This document shows, piece after piece, positions 9,678-18,773 of a DNA stretch of 64,000 nucleotides (its first letter is position 1; every line of letters begins with the position of its first letter). Position numbers and translations under genes: made by a program. The stretch is from Phymatolithon calcareum. Its lineage: Eukaryota; Rhodophyta; Florideophyceae; Hapalidiales. The notes beneath the pieces were generated by a model. The model ran no database searches. It was not told the DNA's origin and saw only the letters and a program-made list of their open reading frames with translations. The stretch is taken from the NCBI GenBank assembly GCA_977006965.1, contig OZ345353.1, forward strand, positions 496,001 to 560,000, in the 5' to 3' direction.

Positions 9678-10904
9678 ATGGGCGCGCGGCCGTCGCGGTA
9701 CGAGGAGCGCGGCTTTGGCGGACGCAATCGCTTCTGGCTGCACGGCCGCTGCGTCACCGGGCCGGACTACCGCGGCACTGCGCTCACCCTCTTACTGATT
9801 GTCACCCTAACTCTACTCGCTGCCGGCGTCACCTTCCCGTTTTTGATAGCGCATGTGCCGGGAGCTGGCATTCCGCTACTGGTTATCGTGCTCGTGTCTG
9901 TCGCTGTGTCGCTGTGGTCGTGCTGGCTGGCGTCAACTACGGATCCAGGCATCATTCCGCGGTCTTCAGTGCCGCCGCCGCCTGCGAGACGTGACCGTAC
10001 GATTGTCATTCGGGGGCGGACGGTGCTCATCAAATTTTGCGAAACTTGCCGTATCTGGCGGCCGCCGAGAGCGTCGCATTGCGCTACTTGCAATAATTGC
10101 GTGCAGAGATTCGATCATCATTGCCCTTGGTTGGGAAATGATATCGGGATTCGGAATTATAGGTCGTACTTCACGTTCGTTTCGAGTGCCGCTGTTGCGA
10201 GTTCGAGCGTTATTATTGCTGCGGTGTGGCATCTTCAGGCGAAGACTGCATTCTATGGACTGACGTATACATATCCGGAAGCGTTGCGTCATGCATTGTC
10301 GAGCGGTGCTACTGCTGTTAACATTCCGTTAATTTTGCTATGTGTGCTTGTTTTTGCTTTCACTGGCGGTCTTACTGGGTTTCATATCTATCTTATGTCG
10401 AATAATGTAACCACCGCAGAGTCATTCAAGAAGTCGTCGAGGAACTCCGCTCATGCGCACGACGACCTCCGCGGATGCCCTGCCATTCAGCACTTGCAAT
10501 GCTCGAAACGACCAGTGTCGGCCATCTCACAAGGGTATGTTGATGCCCCGTATGAAGACTATGATCTCATCACACGTCTTATCGCCCAACAGATCGAAGA
10601 TGAACGTGTAGCGCTATTGTCAGGGCAGCCACCAAAGGCGACAGAGGGGAGTCATAGCCCACAACCAACAGCGCTATCATCACAAATGCCGGCCAACTCA
10701 GAAGCACAGGTCGAAGCGCCTCGCCCCGGTACTGTCCCAATGGTGCGACCAAAAGTGCCGCCAAAACCACTGCCGAATCAAATTCAGTTGCCGTCAACAC
10801 GCAAAACTGCAAATAGCGATGGTGATGGCATCACCCCGAGTGAAAGCGCGACGGAATCAGACGCTGTCACAGACCCTGCCGCACATTCGGACCAAATGGT
10901 GTGA
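9678..10904 (+). CDS. DHHC-type protein S-palmitoyltransferase
   Basis: The enzyme transfers palmitate from palmitoyl-CoA to Cys residues of membrane proteins. The Cys-rich domain runs CETC...HCATCNNC...DHHCPW, with the catalytic DHHC at residues 146-149 of this 408-residue form. There is a DPG motif after the second membrane segment (TTDPGIIPR) and a TTxE motif (TTAE) after the fourth. Four hydrophobic segments are visible, two before and two after the Cys-rich domain, giving the usual Golgi or endomembrane topology. I chose the ATG at 9678 because the next residues (RNRFWLHGRCVTGPD) align with the start of plant homologues. The in-frame ATG at 9468 is possible. The C-terminal tail of about 150 residues is Pro- and Ser-rich and probably disordered. 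Confidence 0.92.
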   Translation: MGARPSRYEERGFGGRNRFWLHGRCVTGPDYRGTALTLLLIVTLTLLAAGVTFPFLIAHVPGAGIPLLVIVLVSVAVSLWSCWLASTTDPGIIPRSSVPPPPARRDRTIVIRGRTVLIKFCETCRIWRPPRASHCATCNNCVQRFDHHCPWLGNDIGIRNYRSYFTFVSSAAVASSSVIIAAVWHLQAKTAFYGLTYTYPEALRHALSSGATAVNIPLILLCVLVFAFTGGLTGFHIYLMSNNVTTAESFKKSSRNSAHAHDDLRGCPAIQHLQCSKRPVSAISQGYVDAPYEDYDLITRLIAQQIEDERVALLSGQPPKATEGSHSPQPTALSSQMPANSEAQVEAPRPGTVPMVRPKVPPKPLPNQIQLPSTRKTANSDGDGITPSESATESDAVTDPAAHSDQMV

Positions 10905-12450
10905 GAAGGAAGCAAGAAAGAGTTTTGAGATGGATGTCAGTCAGTGATGCGCCTTTTGCGGTTTTCGGCGGACGGCAGGAACTGAGGTGCATCTTGTGTA
11001 TGTTGCGGTACTGTAGGCGTTAGTGCAGAGATCTAATTTTTTAAAATATAGCAGGACAGTGACGTTTTTCCTGTCTTGTGTGATTTGTTAATTCAATTTT
11101 TACTCGGCAAAGTACACCTTGCAACCTTCCACCACGCAATGACTAGACGAAACTTGTAATGTGTGCATAGAGCAAGAGATTACCTTATACAGTGCTTCCA
11201 ACAATACTAGTCAACAATGTACTGTACTATTGCACCATTGTTGGAATTAGAAGGTAATCGAATAGATACTGTACTGTATCGATATCTCCTGGTGGTAAGA
11301 TAGTAACTATATGAGTCGATCTAGCTGCAAAACATACAGTATGTCGGCCTAATACGTAGTTGCAAAATGGACAGTAGCAAACATACGCACGTTGCATGTT
11401 TTGCTGAAGGAGCAAGTTTTATACAAGAGATTTTTTTAAAAATATCTCTATCTCTTGCATAAAAATCAAATCAGTGCGTTATAAAATGTTCAAGTATTGC
11501 CAGCCACATTAGAAAACACGGAAGATAATTCTGAGTTGCTGACAACCCCAGTTTTGAAGTGTTTGCAATAGTTCGAAGACATTTCATAATGCACAACTGC
11601 TGTGACTTATCCGTGTCCATTTTTCGTGTTCGACGGGTCGTCCTAGTCTTTCAGACTGACTGATACCCACACGCGACCACGTTTATCCGACTATATGTTC
11701 CTGTATCGAGACGGCACAACAAATTTATGCGACTTCTCTATGTGTCAATAATACTAATATCGAGCCCTTTGTAAGGCAGATGACCAGTACTGTGCAAAAA
11801 ACAAACTGAGCTTCATCCAATGGATTTACTGTAGCTCAGCTCAGATTTGTCATCCCTTGTCCAAGTTTACAGGCGCAATCGTTTGACCTCGTTCAAAGGT
11901 TTGAAACATTACAAGTGGAATTTCTGTAATCGAGCAAGTCTCCAATTTATCATGATAATTAGGTCCCTTGAAAATCAGAAAATTGCTCTTTCTGCGTTGT
12001 CTTGCGTAATTGCGCATCGAGAGAGAAGAAAACTTGGAAGGCGAACCCTTTTCCTTGAAAAGCAAGCATCGTGTTGCATTGCCGTAAACCGGCATATCAT
12101 AACTGTACCATATTCTACCGGGGAGCTGCTCATTCCAGATTGAGATGTTGGGTGGACTTGTATTTTGGTTATTTTTTATCAGGATGCAAATTGAATTGTT
12201 TTTATTGGTCAGTTAGCGTGACCCTGCCTTCGGGAGAGCCCGCCCAAAAATTTTCTAATTTTAATTGAAAACTGCAAGTGTGTGCCATACAGTATTTGCA
12301 GTCCCGAATATTTGGCGATAAAAGTCGCCAAGGTCAACAATTATTTGCTGTTTGTTTTGATCTCTACAAGCTCAAGTCACGCACCCCTGGCATAGGCGAC
12401 CTTCGACAAAAACTTCCATATCTTATCCAGCCTCGACAGTCTCCCTCGTC
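10905..12450. other. AT-rich intergenic region upstream of H2A
   Basis: No gene is recognised in these 1.5 kb. There is an imperfect inverted repeat between about 11,177 and 11,262, with ATTACCTT...TTCCAACAAT facing its complement, and a smaller CAAGAGAT/ATCTCTTG pair near 11,427-11,460. Either could be an old miniature element. The last 200 bases presumably hold the H2A promoter. Confidence 0.4.
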
Positions 12451-12819
12451 ATGGGACCGAAGAAGAAGACGTCGCGGTCCAAAAAGGCTGGTCTCCAGTT
12501 TCCAGTTGGACGTATCCACCGTTTCCTGAAGAATGGCAAGTATGCTGACCGTATTAGTGGTGCCGCGCCTGTCTTCGCGGCTGCTGTTATCGAGTATCTC
12601 ACCGCTGAGGTGCTAGAGCTTGCTGGAAATGCCGCACGCGACAATAAGAAGGTTAGGATTAACCCGCGCCATATTCAGCTGGCTGTTCGCAATGACGACG
12701 AGCTCAACAAGCTGTTGAAGGGGGTAACCATCCCGGGTGCCGGTGTGCTTCCGTTCATTCATCCGAATCTGCTGCGCAAGCGGGGACAACCGAAGAAGGA
12801 GGTTTCCCAAGAAGTGTAA
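12451..12819 (+). CDS. Histone H2A, H2A.X type
   Basis: This 122-residue core histone pairs with H2B in the nucleosome. The fold is complete. It has [14 protein letters not shown] at the N-terminal helix, the [20 protein letters not shown] histone helix, an AARDNKK loop, acidic patch residues in NDDELNKLL, and the docking segment [18 protein letters not shown]. The protein ends S-Q-E-V with Ser at residue 119. That fits the SQ[E/D]-hydrophobic rule of H2A.X, whose serine is phosphorylated by ATM/ATR-type kinases at DNA breaks. The N-terminal tail is short and Lys/Arg-rich. There is no H2A.Z-type loop. I see no metazoan-type 3' stem-loop after the stop, so the mRNA is probably polyadenylated. 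No other histone gene is adjacent. Confidence 0.95.
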   Translation: MGPKKKTSRSKKAGLQFPVGRIHRFLKNGKYADRISGAAPVFAAAVIEYLTAEVLELAGNAARDNKKVRINPRHIQLAVRNDDELNKLLKGVTIPGAGVLPFIHPNLLRKRGQPKKEVSQEV

Positions 12820-12916
12820 GTGTGACCGAACGATTAAAAATGTGTATTTGTCTCAAGCTCTAGAGGGTCCATAACGGAACCTGAAGACCGTACTGGTACG
12901 GCGTTCAAGTTTATGT

Positions 12917-15283
12917 TTATTTTCCCCTGACGACGAGCAATCCATCACGAACAGGCAACAGAACCTGCTCTGTTCTAATGTCCTTGTGTACGAAAACATT
13001 AAATTCGTGCAACTTTCTTGCAATCTTGTGTGCTTTTCGAATTGACCTTTGACGACTTCGAATCATTGCCTGCTCTTCTTCTGTGAAGTCGAAAATATTG
13101 TCGTCGTCCACATCATTCAACGAGTTTCGCCAGTCCTGTGCGACAAGACCCTTGAAGAGTACATTGTCGAATACCATGAGACCCCCTTCCCGTACCAACT
13201 CGTTGTCTAATATGAAATTGTAATACTCCTTGTAGCCCCCTTTGTTTGCGTCCACAAAAACCATGTCGAAAGCCTCCCAGCCCGGTCCCGCACACTTTTC
13301 AAGCACAGATATTGCCGGCGAGTTGAATAGATGTACTGGAGCAACCTTGCCCGTTCTCTTCTTCATAAACTCTCTCGCCACATCTAAAACCTCGTCGTCT
13401 GTTTCACATGTCACTAGCAGACCGTTCTCTGGTAGTGCGTCAGCCATGCTGATTGCAGAATACCCGGTAAACGTGCCCAATTCAAGCACTCTTGAGCAGC
13501 TGGCCACTTTTACTAAGAGAGCAAGAAAAGCCCCTTGCATCGTACCACTGAGCATGTGGCTTCGACTTGGAAACATTTTCTCAGTAGCTGCACGAACTTC
13601 TCCCAAAAGCACAGATTCGTTAACCGAAAAAAGCTCAGAATACGCTGTGTTCTTATCTTTGGTCGGCTGGAATACAGAATTCCCGAAAATATTGTCCTCC
13701 TCTCCAGATATTGAGCCCCTTGCAGGCACTCGGCGAGCTTTCGTAATGGCGGAACAGCATTTCTCAGAGCAAGCTCCTCGAAGTCGTGCAGCACATTCTG
13801 GGCACTGCACGAACATCCTTGTATCAAATGGACGACTGCACGCTATATATGCACAGTCGGTTTGAATATTGCAAGGCTGCCCGCAATTCAAACAACGACT
13901 GAGTTGATCAACCGTTACAGTTCGTCCAACACGACCATCAAAGACGTGATTGATGCCTCGAAATTGGGATTCTTCGATTTGTCCCTTCTCTTCCAGATTT
14001 CGCGCATACGAGACGATTCCACCTGCCAAACGACTCGTGTTTGTGAAGCCCATTTCCTGCTTGAGATACGCGTTCACTTTAACGCAACGAATTCCACCGG
14101 TACAGTACGTCATGATGGGCGCATCTCTCTTGACATCTTTCAAACGCTTCTCCAGCCATTCCCAGCTATCGCGAAACGTTTTCGTGTTTGGCTTTTCGGC
14201 ACCCTCAAAATGTCCGACGTCAGTTTCGTATTTGTTTCTACAATCCAGAAGTATGGCATCATCCGGCTTCGACTTCAACACGTTGTGCCATGCTTCCGGT
14301 GAAATTTCGCGGCCTGCTTGACCCCAATTTAGGGGAGCAGTCAATCCATCAGAAAGTACCTTCTCCCGCGCACGGACGTGCAGTGTATCGAATGGCCGCT
14401 CTACCCGTTCTATGCTGCCGTCCACATTGAGAAAAACGCCGACAAGAGGATCTGGAACCACGGTCTTTTCACGCTCTATCCAATCTCCTTTCATTGCATC
14501 GACAAAATCATTCCAAGTTTCTTCCGGTACGGCCATTTGCGCGTTGACTCCTTCTTTCGCAACGTAAACACGACCGACAATCCCAAGCATTCCCCAGAAT
14601 TTTTTTAAAACTGAACTGGTAGCTTCCGGATTGGCAAAAGGTGTAAATTTGAAGAAACTGACCATTCGAAACCTTCCTCTTGGATTTTCGGAAGCCAGCT
14701 CCGCTTTTTTCTGAACCTTCCACCAGCGGTCCGATAAGGGGGGTTTCTCAGGCGGCAAATTGTGCGGGATGATTTCCAAGAACAGTGAAGAACATGCTTC
14801 CTCGCAAAGCTTCACACTTTCGGCCAGCGCCTCAGCATTGGAAACTTCTCTGCCACCAACTTTGATATCAAAATCGTGCTCATGCCTCAGTAGCGCAAGC
14901 GTTTCTAGTTCCGGAAACAGCTTTTGGAGAACTGTGAAAAGATTCCGTCGAACGGACGCCGTATCGAAAAGTTCATGACGTTCCATGACGGTTTTCACTC
15001 TCGCCAGACGATTGGTGAGCCCACATCGCTTCCTCACCAACGAAGGTATGGATATGTACACAGTGCATATGTTCTCGGAAGACAGTCTGCGAGCATCGAT
15101 TTCTTGCTTTAATTGCAAATGGGCTGCTACGCGGGCTTGTTCGACTGCTCGGCGTCTTTCCCGTGCAGTAAAGCTCTTGTGTCGCACATTGCTACATGCC
15201 CAGCGGATGCGATTCGCTTTTGTTCGCACTGCTGCACGGGGAAGATTGACAAGGGTGAGAAACAGGGGCTGGCTTCGCATCAT
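12917..15283 (-). CDS. TrhO-like tRNA hydroxylase (rhodanese) fused to O-methyltransferase
   Basis: This single exon encodes about 788 residues with two enzyme parts. After an N-terminal extension rich in Arg with few acidic residues (possible organelle presequence), residues 200-500 match the YceA/TrhO family. They comprise an N-terminal ferredoxin-like part (FFKFTPF, KEGVNAQMAVP), a rhodanese domain with nucleophile Cys394 in CTGGIRC, and the terminal Cys-rich cluster CLNCGQPC...CPEC. Residues about 550-788 are a class I SAM-dependent O-methyltransferase. Motif I is ELGTFTGYSA from residue 601, with the metal site VFVDANK at Asp678 and FDNVLF following. TrhO hydroxylates wobble uridine in tRNA, and the Bacillus enzyme TrmR of this methyltransferase family then makes 5-methoxyuridine. 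The fusion therefore suggests two steps in one chain, which is inference. The start is the first ATG, at 15283. The gene is convergent with H2A. Confidence 0.88.
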   Translation of the reverse strand: MMRSQPLFLTLVNLPRAAVRTKANRIRWACSNVRHKSFTARERRRAVEQARVAAHLQLKQEIDARRLSSENICTVYISIPSLVRKRCGLTNRLARVKTVMERHELFDTASVRRNLFTVLQKLFPELETLALLRHEHDFDIKVGGREVSNAEALAESVKLCEEACSSLFLEIIPHNLPPEKPPLSDRWWKVQKKAELASENPRGRFRMVSFFKFTPFANPEATSSVLKKFWGMLGIVGRVYVAKEGVNAQMAVPEETWNDFVDAMKGDWIEREKTVVPDPLVGVFLNVDGSIERVERPFDTLHVRAREKVLSDGLTAPLNWGQAGREISPEAWHNVLKSKPDDAILLDCRNKYETDVGHFEGAEKPNTKTFRDSWEWLEKRLKDVKRDAPIMTYCTGGIRCVKVNAYLKQEMGFTNTSRLAGGIVSYARNLEEKGQIEESQFRGINHVFDGRVGRTVTVDQLSRCLNCGQPCNIQTDCAYIACSRPFDTRMFVQCPECAARLRGACSEKCCSAITKARRVPARGSISGEEDNIFGNSVFQPTKDKNTAYSELFSVNESVLLGEVRAATEKMFPSRSHMLSGTMQGAFLALLVKVASCSRVLELGTFTGYSAISMADALPENGLLVTCETDDEVLDVAREFMKKRTGKVAPVHLFNSPAISVLEKCAGPGWEAFDMVFVDANKGGYKEYYNFILDNELVREGGLMVFDNVLFKGLVAQDWRNSLNDVDDDNIFDFTEEEQAMIRSRQRSIRKAHKIARKLHEFNVFVHKDIRTEQVLLPVRDGLLVVRGK

Positions 15284-15571
15284 TTTGTCGCTCACCTGTT
15301 CAAAAACTGTAGCGGTTGTACAGAGTTCCTATTGAAAAGCACATTACAGATTTGAGTCACATCGTGTAAGAGAGAAATGTATGTCTTGCACGCCGTACAA
15401 ATGAATAGAATTTCATTGGTGTATGTTGTGTATTTATGCAAATCAGGAGGAGTGACTGACACAGTTTTGACAGAAACGTCAGGCTTCCATCAACCTCGGA
15501 GATCGATTCATAATTTCAAATTACCTTTGTTCCCGGTCGACCGTCCGTGATCCCCTAGCGCGCACGAAAGA
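15284..15571. promoter_or_regulatory. Shared divergent promoter region
   Basis: This 288-base spacer lies between the start codons of the TrhO-methyltransferase fusion (minus strand) and RbfA (plus strand). Both products probably act on organellar RNA, so co-expression from one bidirectional promoter is plausible. No specific promoter motif is identified. Confidence 0.4.
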
Positions 15572-16444
15572 ATGGCTTCAAAGCTCAATCCTTCGACGGC
15601 GTTCGGGCTCGCACCTGTGCCAAAATTGAGAACAGGAGGGATGAGGGGCACATGTATCGAACACAGGGATGGGTTTCACCAGCAGGAATTCAGACTGCCA
15701 TCCGAACGTCGAATCATTGTCTCTCGCCGAAATGCTGGAAAAACGAAAGATAAGCGGCGAGGAGATGGACGGAGACCATATCGGGTTGGTGAACTGATTC
15801 GACGGGAAATTTCACCTATTATTGATGATGCTTTTGCGACCGCTTTCGACTGGGAAGCTGGTTCTCCGGTACTTGTCTCAGTGGAGGAAGTTACCTGCTC
15901 CCCTGACTTACGAAATGCAAGGGTTAGTATAAGCGTTTTGGGTCGTGAAGATCAGAAGAAGCTAGTGTTGAAGTGGCTGAAGGATACCAGAAAGTCTTTA
16001 CGGTTCGAATTGGCACAGTGTCTTCATATGAAGTATGTCCCAGAGTTACAATTCGGAGAAAGCGAGATTGCTTCGGCCACGAAGACTGTCAACATTTTGG
16101 AAATGCTTGCTTATGAGCGAGAGGAGAAGGAGAAGGCGAAGCGACAAGCTGGGGTGGCTGTGGTGTCCGAGCAATTTTCTTTCGCTGAGGATATGGAGTT
16201 GAATGCCGATGCCGAAGATGCAATTTTGGACGATGACTTTGCCGATGCAGACACAATTGCTCCCTCCTACACGACGGCAACAGCTTTTTCCGGAGCTGGC
16301 GCCACAGGGACTGTAGATATTAATAATGACGACCCGTTGATTGTTGATATAGACGAGGAGGACGAGGATTTGGAGGAAATGAGTGACGAGAATATTCGAA
16401 AATTGCTTTTCAAAAGAATTGACGAAGACGACAAGATGGCGTAA
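15572..16444 (+). CDS. rbfA: Ribosome-binding factor A, probably organellar
   Basis: RbfA binds the immature small ribosomal subunit and helps 16S rRNA 5'-end maturation. The KH-like RbfA domain covers residues about 70-183: RVGELIRREISPII, then VSVEEVTCSPDLRNARVSIS, then LRFELAQCLHMKYVPELQF. The first 65 residues are basic and Ser/Arg-rich, consistent with a plastid or mitochondrial presequence. Since nuclear RbfA in algae serves organelles, plastid location is the likelier reading. A C-terminal extension of about 100 residues is strongly acidic (Asp/Glu runs around residues 200-280) and is not part of bacterial RbfA, which is about 130 residues long. The gene is intronless and divergent from the tRNA-modification fusion gene. 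The family call is firm. The compartment is inferred. Confidence 0.9.
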   Translation: MASKLNPSTAFGLAPVPKLRTGGMRGTCIEHRDGFHQQEFRLPSERRIIVSRRNAGKTKDKRRGDGRRPYRVGELIRREISPIIDDAFATAFDWEAGSPVLVSVEEVTCSPDLRNARVSISVLGREDQKKLVLKWLKDTRKSLRFELAQCLHMKYVPELQFGESEIASATKTVNILEMLAYEREEKEKAKRQAGVAVVSEQFSFAEDMELNADAEDAILDDDFADADTIAPSYTTATAFSGAGATGTVDINNDDPLIVDIDEEDEDLEEMSDENIRKLLFKRIDEDDKMA

Positions 16445-16655
16445 TGCTCATTACTAATAAGCGCAGTGAAGGCCGGGGGCCTATTTTGCGAGCTGAAGCA
16501 GTCCGATACTAGCGAACGGTACCTCAGTTGCGTGTGAACGGCCGAAGAAATCAGTTTTCACTGAGTTCGACCATACATGTGGTGGTGAGATTGCGATAGC
16601 TCTGTCGGGAATCTGATGGAGCTACGAAACTTGTGGAAATCAGTACTCAAGTATA

Positions 16656-17228
16656 TCAATTACAGCCGCAATCTCCCCATCTCTTGTCCAAATCTTTTAC
16701 GTTGCAAGGAAACAAGGGTTTGCTGTTACGCCGGTTCACTTCATTATGCGCTTCGCACGTCCAAGCAAGAAGTCGCTGACGAGACGAAACGCTGCCAGGC
16801 AAAGACGGTGACGCAAGTTGAGAAAGTCAGTGTCAGAGCTCATAACTCAGGGCGCGAGTTTGCACGTTGTCTCGTCGTTTCGGGCACTAGAAGACAAGGA
16901 CGTACTCTGGAGGCTTAACGGCAATGAATCTGTCAAAGTGATCACGACACAGCTTGCAAGGGTAAAGAGAGCCAAGGCTGCGGAAGAAAGCTGTTGCGTG
17001 CTGGATTTCGGTCTGGGAGGGCTTTTCTGGATAGTTAGCTGCCATCGTATGGATTAAAGTCCAGCTGCCCTGCCCTAATTGTTCCTTTGATGGCGGTGAA
17101 TGCGCCAAATTCTTGACCGTATACCGCATAGACGAACTCTTCAACACGCTTTCTTGAAGCACGAGAAAGATGCCGATCAAGACGAGTACATATCCACCAT
17201 AAATCACCCCATTTTGCTTTGATGCCAT
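16656..17228 (-). CDS. Erv2-like FAD sulfhydryl oxidase, two exons
   Basis: The spliced product is 152 residues. Exon 1 is 17228-16906 and exon 2 is 16791-16656. It oxidises thiols to disulfides with FAD and O2. Exon 1 gives a membrane segment (residues 8-24), LGQGSWTLIHTMAANYP, and the active-site pair Cys91-x-x-Cys94 (YPCKLC). Exon 2 gives VSSR, WTCEAHNEVNRR with FAD-binding His123 and Asn124, and the structural cysteines 120 and 137 (C-x16-C). The chain ends W-G-D-C-G-C-N. A signal anchor plus a terminal Cys-Gly-Cys is the layout of yeast Erv2 in the ER, rather than mitochondrial Erv1/ALR. The first in-frame ATG is at 17228. Without splicing the frame stops five residues past the junction and loses half the FAD site. 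Confidence 0.9.
16792..16905 (-). other. 114-nt spliceosomal intron in the Erv-like gene
   Basis: The donor reads GTACGT and the acceptor ends GGCAG. Joining 16906 to 16791 keeps phase 2 (GA plus C gives Asp108) and restores 44 family-matching codons ending in TGA. This is the only intron I could place with confidence in the gene island. Confidence 0.88.
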
Positions 17229-17543
17229 GGCCAAGCAGGGGCGTTATCCTCTAAGCCAAGCCAGCCAAATGCTTGTGCTTGCGGAGAACGGCCTGGTTTC
17301 TCGCAGTCCAAAAAATTGTTTGTTCTTGAAAGAATACCGACTAAATTCTCTCCATGAAATGATTGATTCGATGTTTTGATTTTTGATCCATACTGTTGCA
17401 AATCGAATGCCACGTGTGCATTTTTGCAAGACAATTTTTTGAACGTGATCTCCCGCACCGGGTATTGCATAATACAGTTTCCTCGCAAAGAACGTCACCG
17501 GCCGTCGTCTCTTGGAGCTGTGTTCGGCATTGTCCGCGTCAAA
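17229..17543. promoter_or_regulatory. Divergent promoter region, Erv-like gene and plastid-type gene
   Basis: The 315 bases between the ATG at 17228 (minus) and the ATG at 17544 (plus) must contain both promoters. No TATA-like element stands out. The reading frame of the plus-strand gene is open upstream to 17376 but contains no ATG there. Confidence 0.35.
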
Positions 17544-18731
17544 ATGGCGTTCGTACCGAACGCTGCATCGGTGTTTCAATCTCGTCGTTTGTCTACGAGT
17601 CACGCATGCATCTGTATGAAAACACGGAAAAGCTCAAAAGGAGCCCAGAAGAAGCCGAAGAAGTCTGACCGAGCCCCAGTTGCAGCCAAAGGGTTTGCAG
17701 CACCCCAGAATGGCGTAACTAGAAACAGGTCTCGTACGGTAGAGCCTGATGCAGACGTTGTGCGAGAGCAAACATCAGGAGCTGAAGGCGATGCTACGCC
17801 GCATCGAGCATCAGTCATTAATGTTCAAACCCTGGAGGACCCGAGCAAAAGTATAGCACCGGATAGTCGCGCGAGCGAGGAACGAATTATGTTGCCTTTC
17901 GACGAACTGAAGGCTCTTCGTTTTGACTGGGGTCTTTCTCTCGATGAACTAATCGAGAAGTTTGAGGATGCGCGACAACTGGATACACTAGATGACGTGG
18001 TTGAAGCGAACAGGCATTTTGTTACAGAAAGCTTATTGTACAGATTTACTTCTGCAATTCTTCGCGTTGAAAGCGAAAAGGGAAAGGAAGAACGGGCAGA
18101 GGAAGCTCGAAATATGCGGGAATTGCGTCGGAGACTGATTGCAATTTGCTGGAAGATAGACACGCCGTTCAAGAGAGCCGTACTCGAAGCGGAAGAAAGG
18201 CTTATGTTCGTCTTGCAAAGCAATGATGTCCGTCGGAACACTGACCGCTTGGCGGGAAAATCGCAACTGGACATCGATGCATTTTGGGTCGTGGTCTACG
18301 CTGCAATTTCGGCATGGGAAGAGCAGGGCAGGGAGAATCCGGCACTGGTCAACGTCGACATGCAAGAAGCTCTGTCGACGGCGGCATCAACGTGCCGAAA
18401 CAATGCCAGAGTTTCAGGCTTGTTAAGTCAATCTTTGAAGCTTGTGGAAGGCGTGCTGAATTTGTCTGACCCTGCTGCTCAGGCTGAAGTTCTAGACTCT
18501 GCTACGGAAGATGACATTGTAATGCTGGGTGCGTTTGTGGAGCAAATACGACTGCTGCCAACCAATGCCTATGATGGCATTTGCCGGCGGATGCAGACCA
18601 TTTTAGACTTCATCCTTTCGAAAATGTATGGCATTCAGGCAACATCAGTTCAACCTATTCGATTTACGCCACCGGAAATAGTGCGTGGGTCGAAATTTGC
18701 ATCGTTCAAGCAATCAGAGGCGAGCGACTGA
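17544..18731 (+). CDS. Unidentified protein with plastid-type presequence
   Basis: I do not recognise the family. The 395-residue product starts MAFVPNAASVFQSRRLSTSH, which has the Phe near the N-terminus and the Ser/Arg-rich, acid-free character of red algal plastid transit peptides. A linker of about 80 residues rich in Lys, Ser and Pro follows. From about residue 115 the protein looks alpha-helical and globular (FDELKALRFDWGLSLDELIE, then a charged helix around EKGKEERAEEARNMRELRRR), and it has no membrane segment. The ATG at 17544 has a good context (AAAATGG). The stop is followed by AATAAA at 18759. Some plant chloroplast proteins of unknown role have similar helical layouts, but I cannot claim homology. 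The neighbours RbfA and the TrhO fusion are also likely organellar. Confidence 0.75.
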   Translation: MAFVPNAASVFQSRRLSTSHACICMKTRKSSKGAQKKPKKSDRAPVAAKGFAAPQNGVTRNRSRTVEPDADVVREQTSGAEGDATPHRASVINVQTLEDPSKSIAPDSRASEERIMLPFDELKALRFDWGLSLDELIEKFEDARQLDTLDDVVEANRHFVTESLLYRFTSAILRVESEKGKEERAEEARNMRELRRRLIAICWKIDTPFKRAVLEAEERLMFVLQSNDVRRNTDRLAGKSQLDIDAFWVVVYAAISAWEEQGRENPALVNVDMQEALSTAASTCRNNARVSGLLSQSLKLVEGVLNLSDPAAQAEVLDSATEDDIVMLGAFVEQIRLLPTNAYDGICRRMQTILDFILSKMYGIQATSVQPIRFTPPEIVRGSKFASFKQSEASD

Positions 18732-18773
18732 GGATAGGGGACAATTGATTAGAAGGTGAATAAAACTCATGAC

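Noticed and set aside
12820-12916. Possible histone 3' stem-loop after H2A
   Set aside because: No sequence resembling the conserved hairpin was found in the 97 bases before the next gene's stop.
16616-16918. Plus-strand 100-codon frame over the Erv-like gene
   Set aside because: It is antisense to exon 2 and the intron of a well-supported gene and shows no domain.
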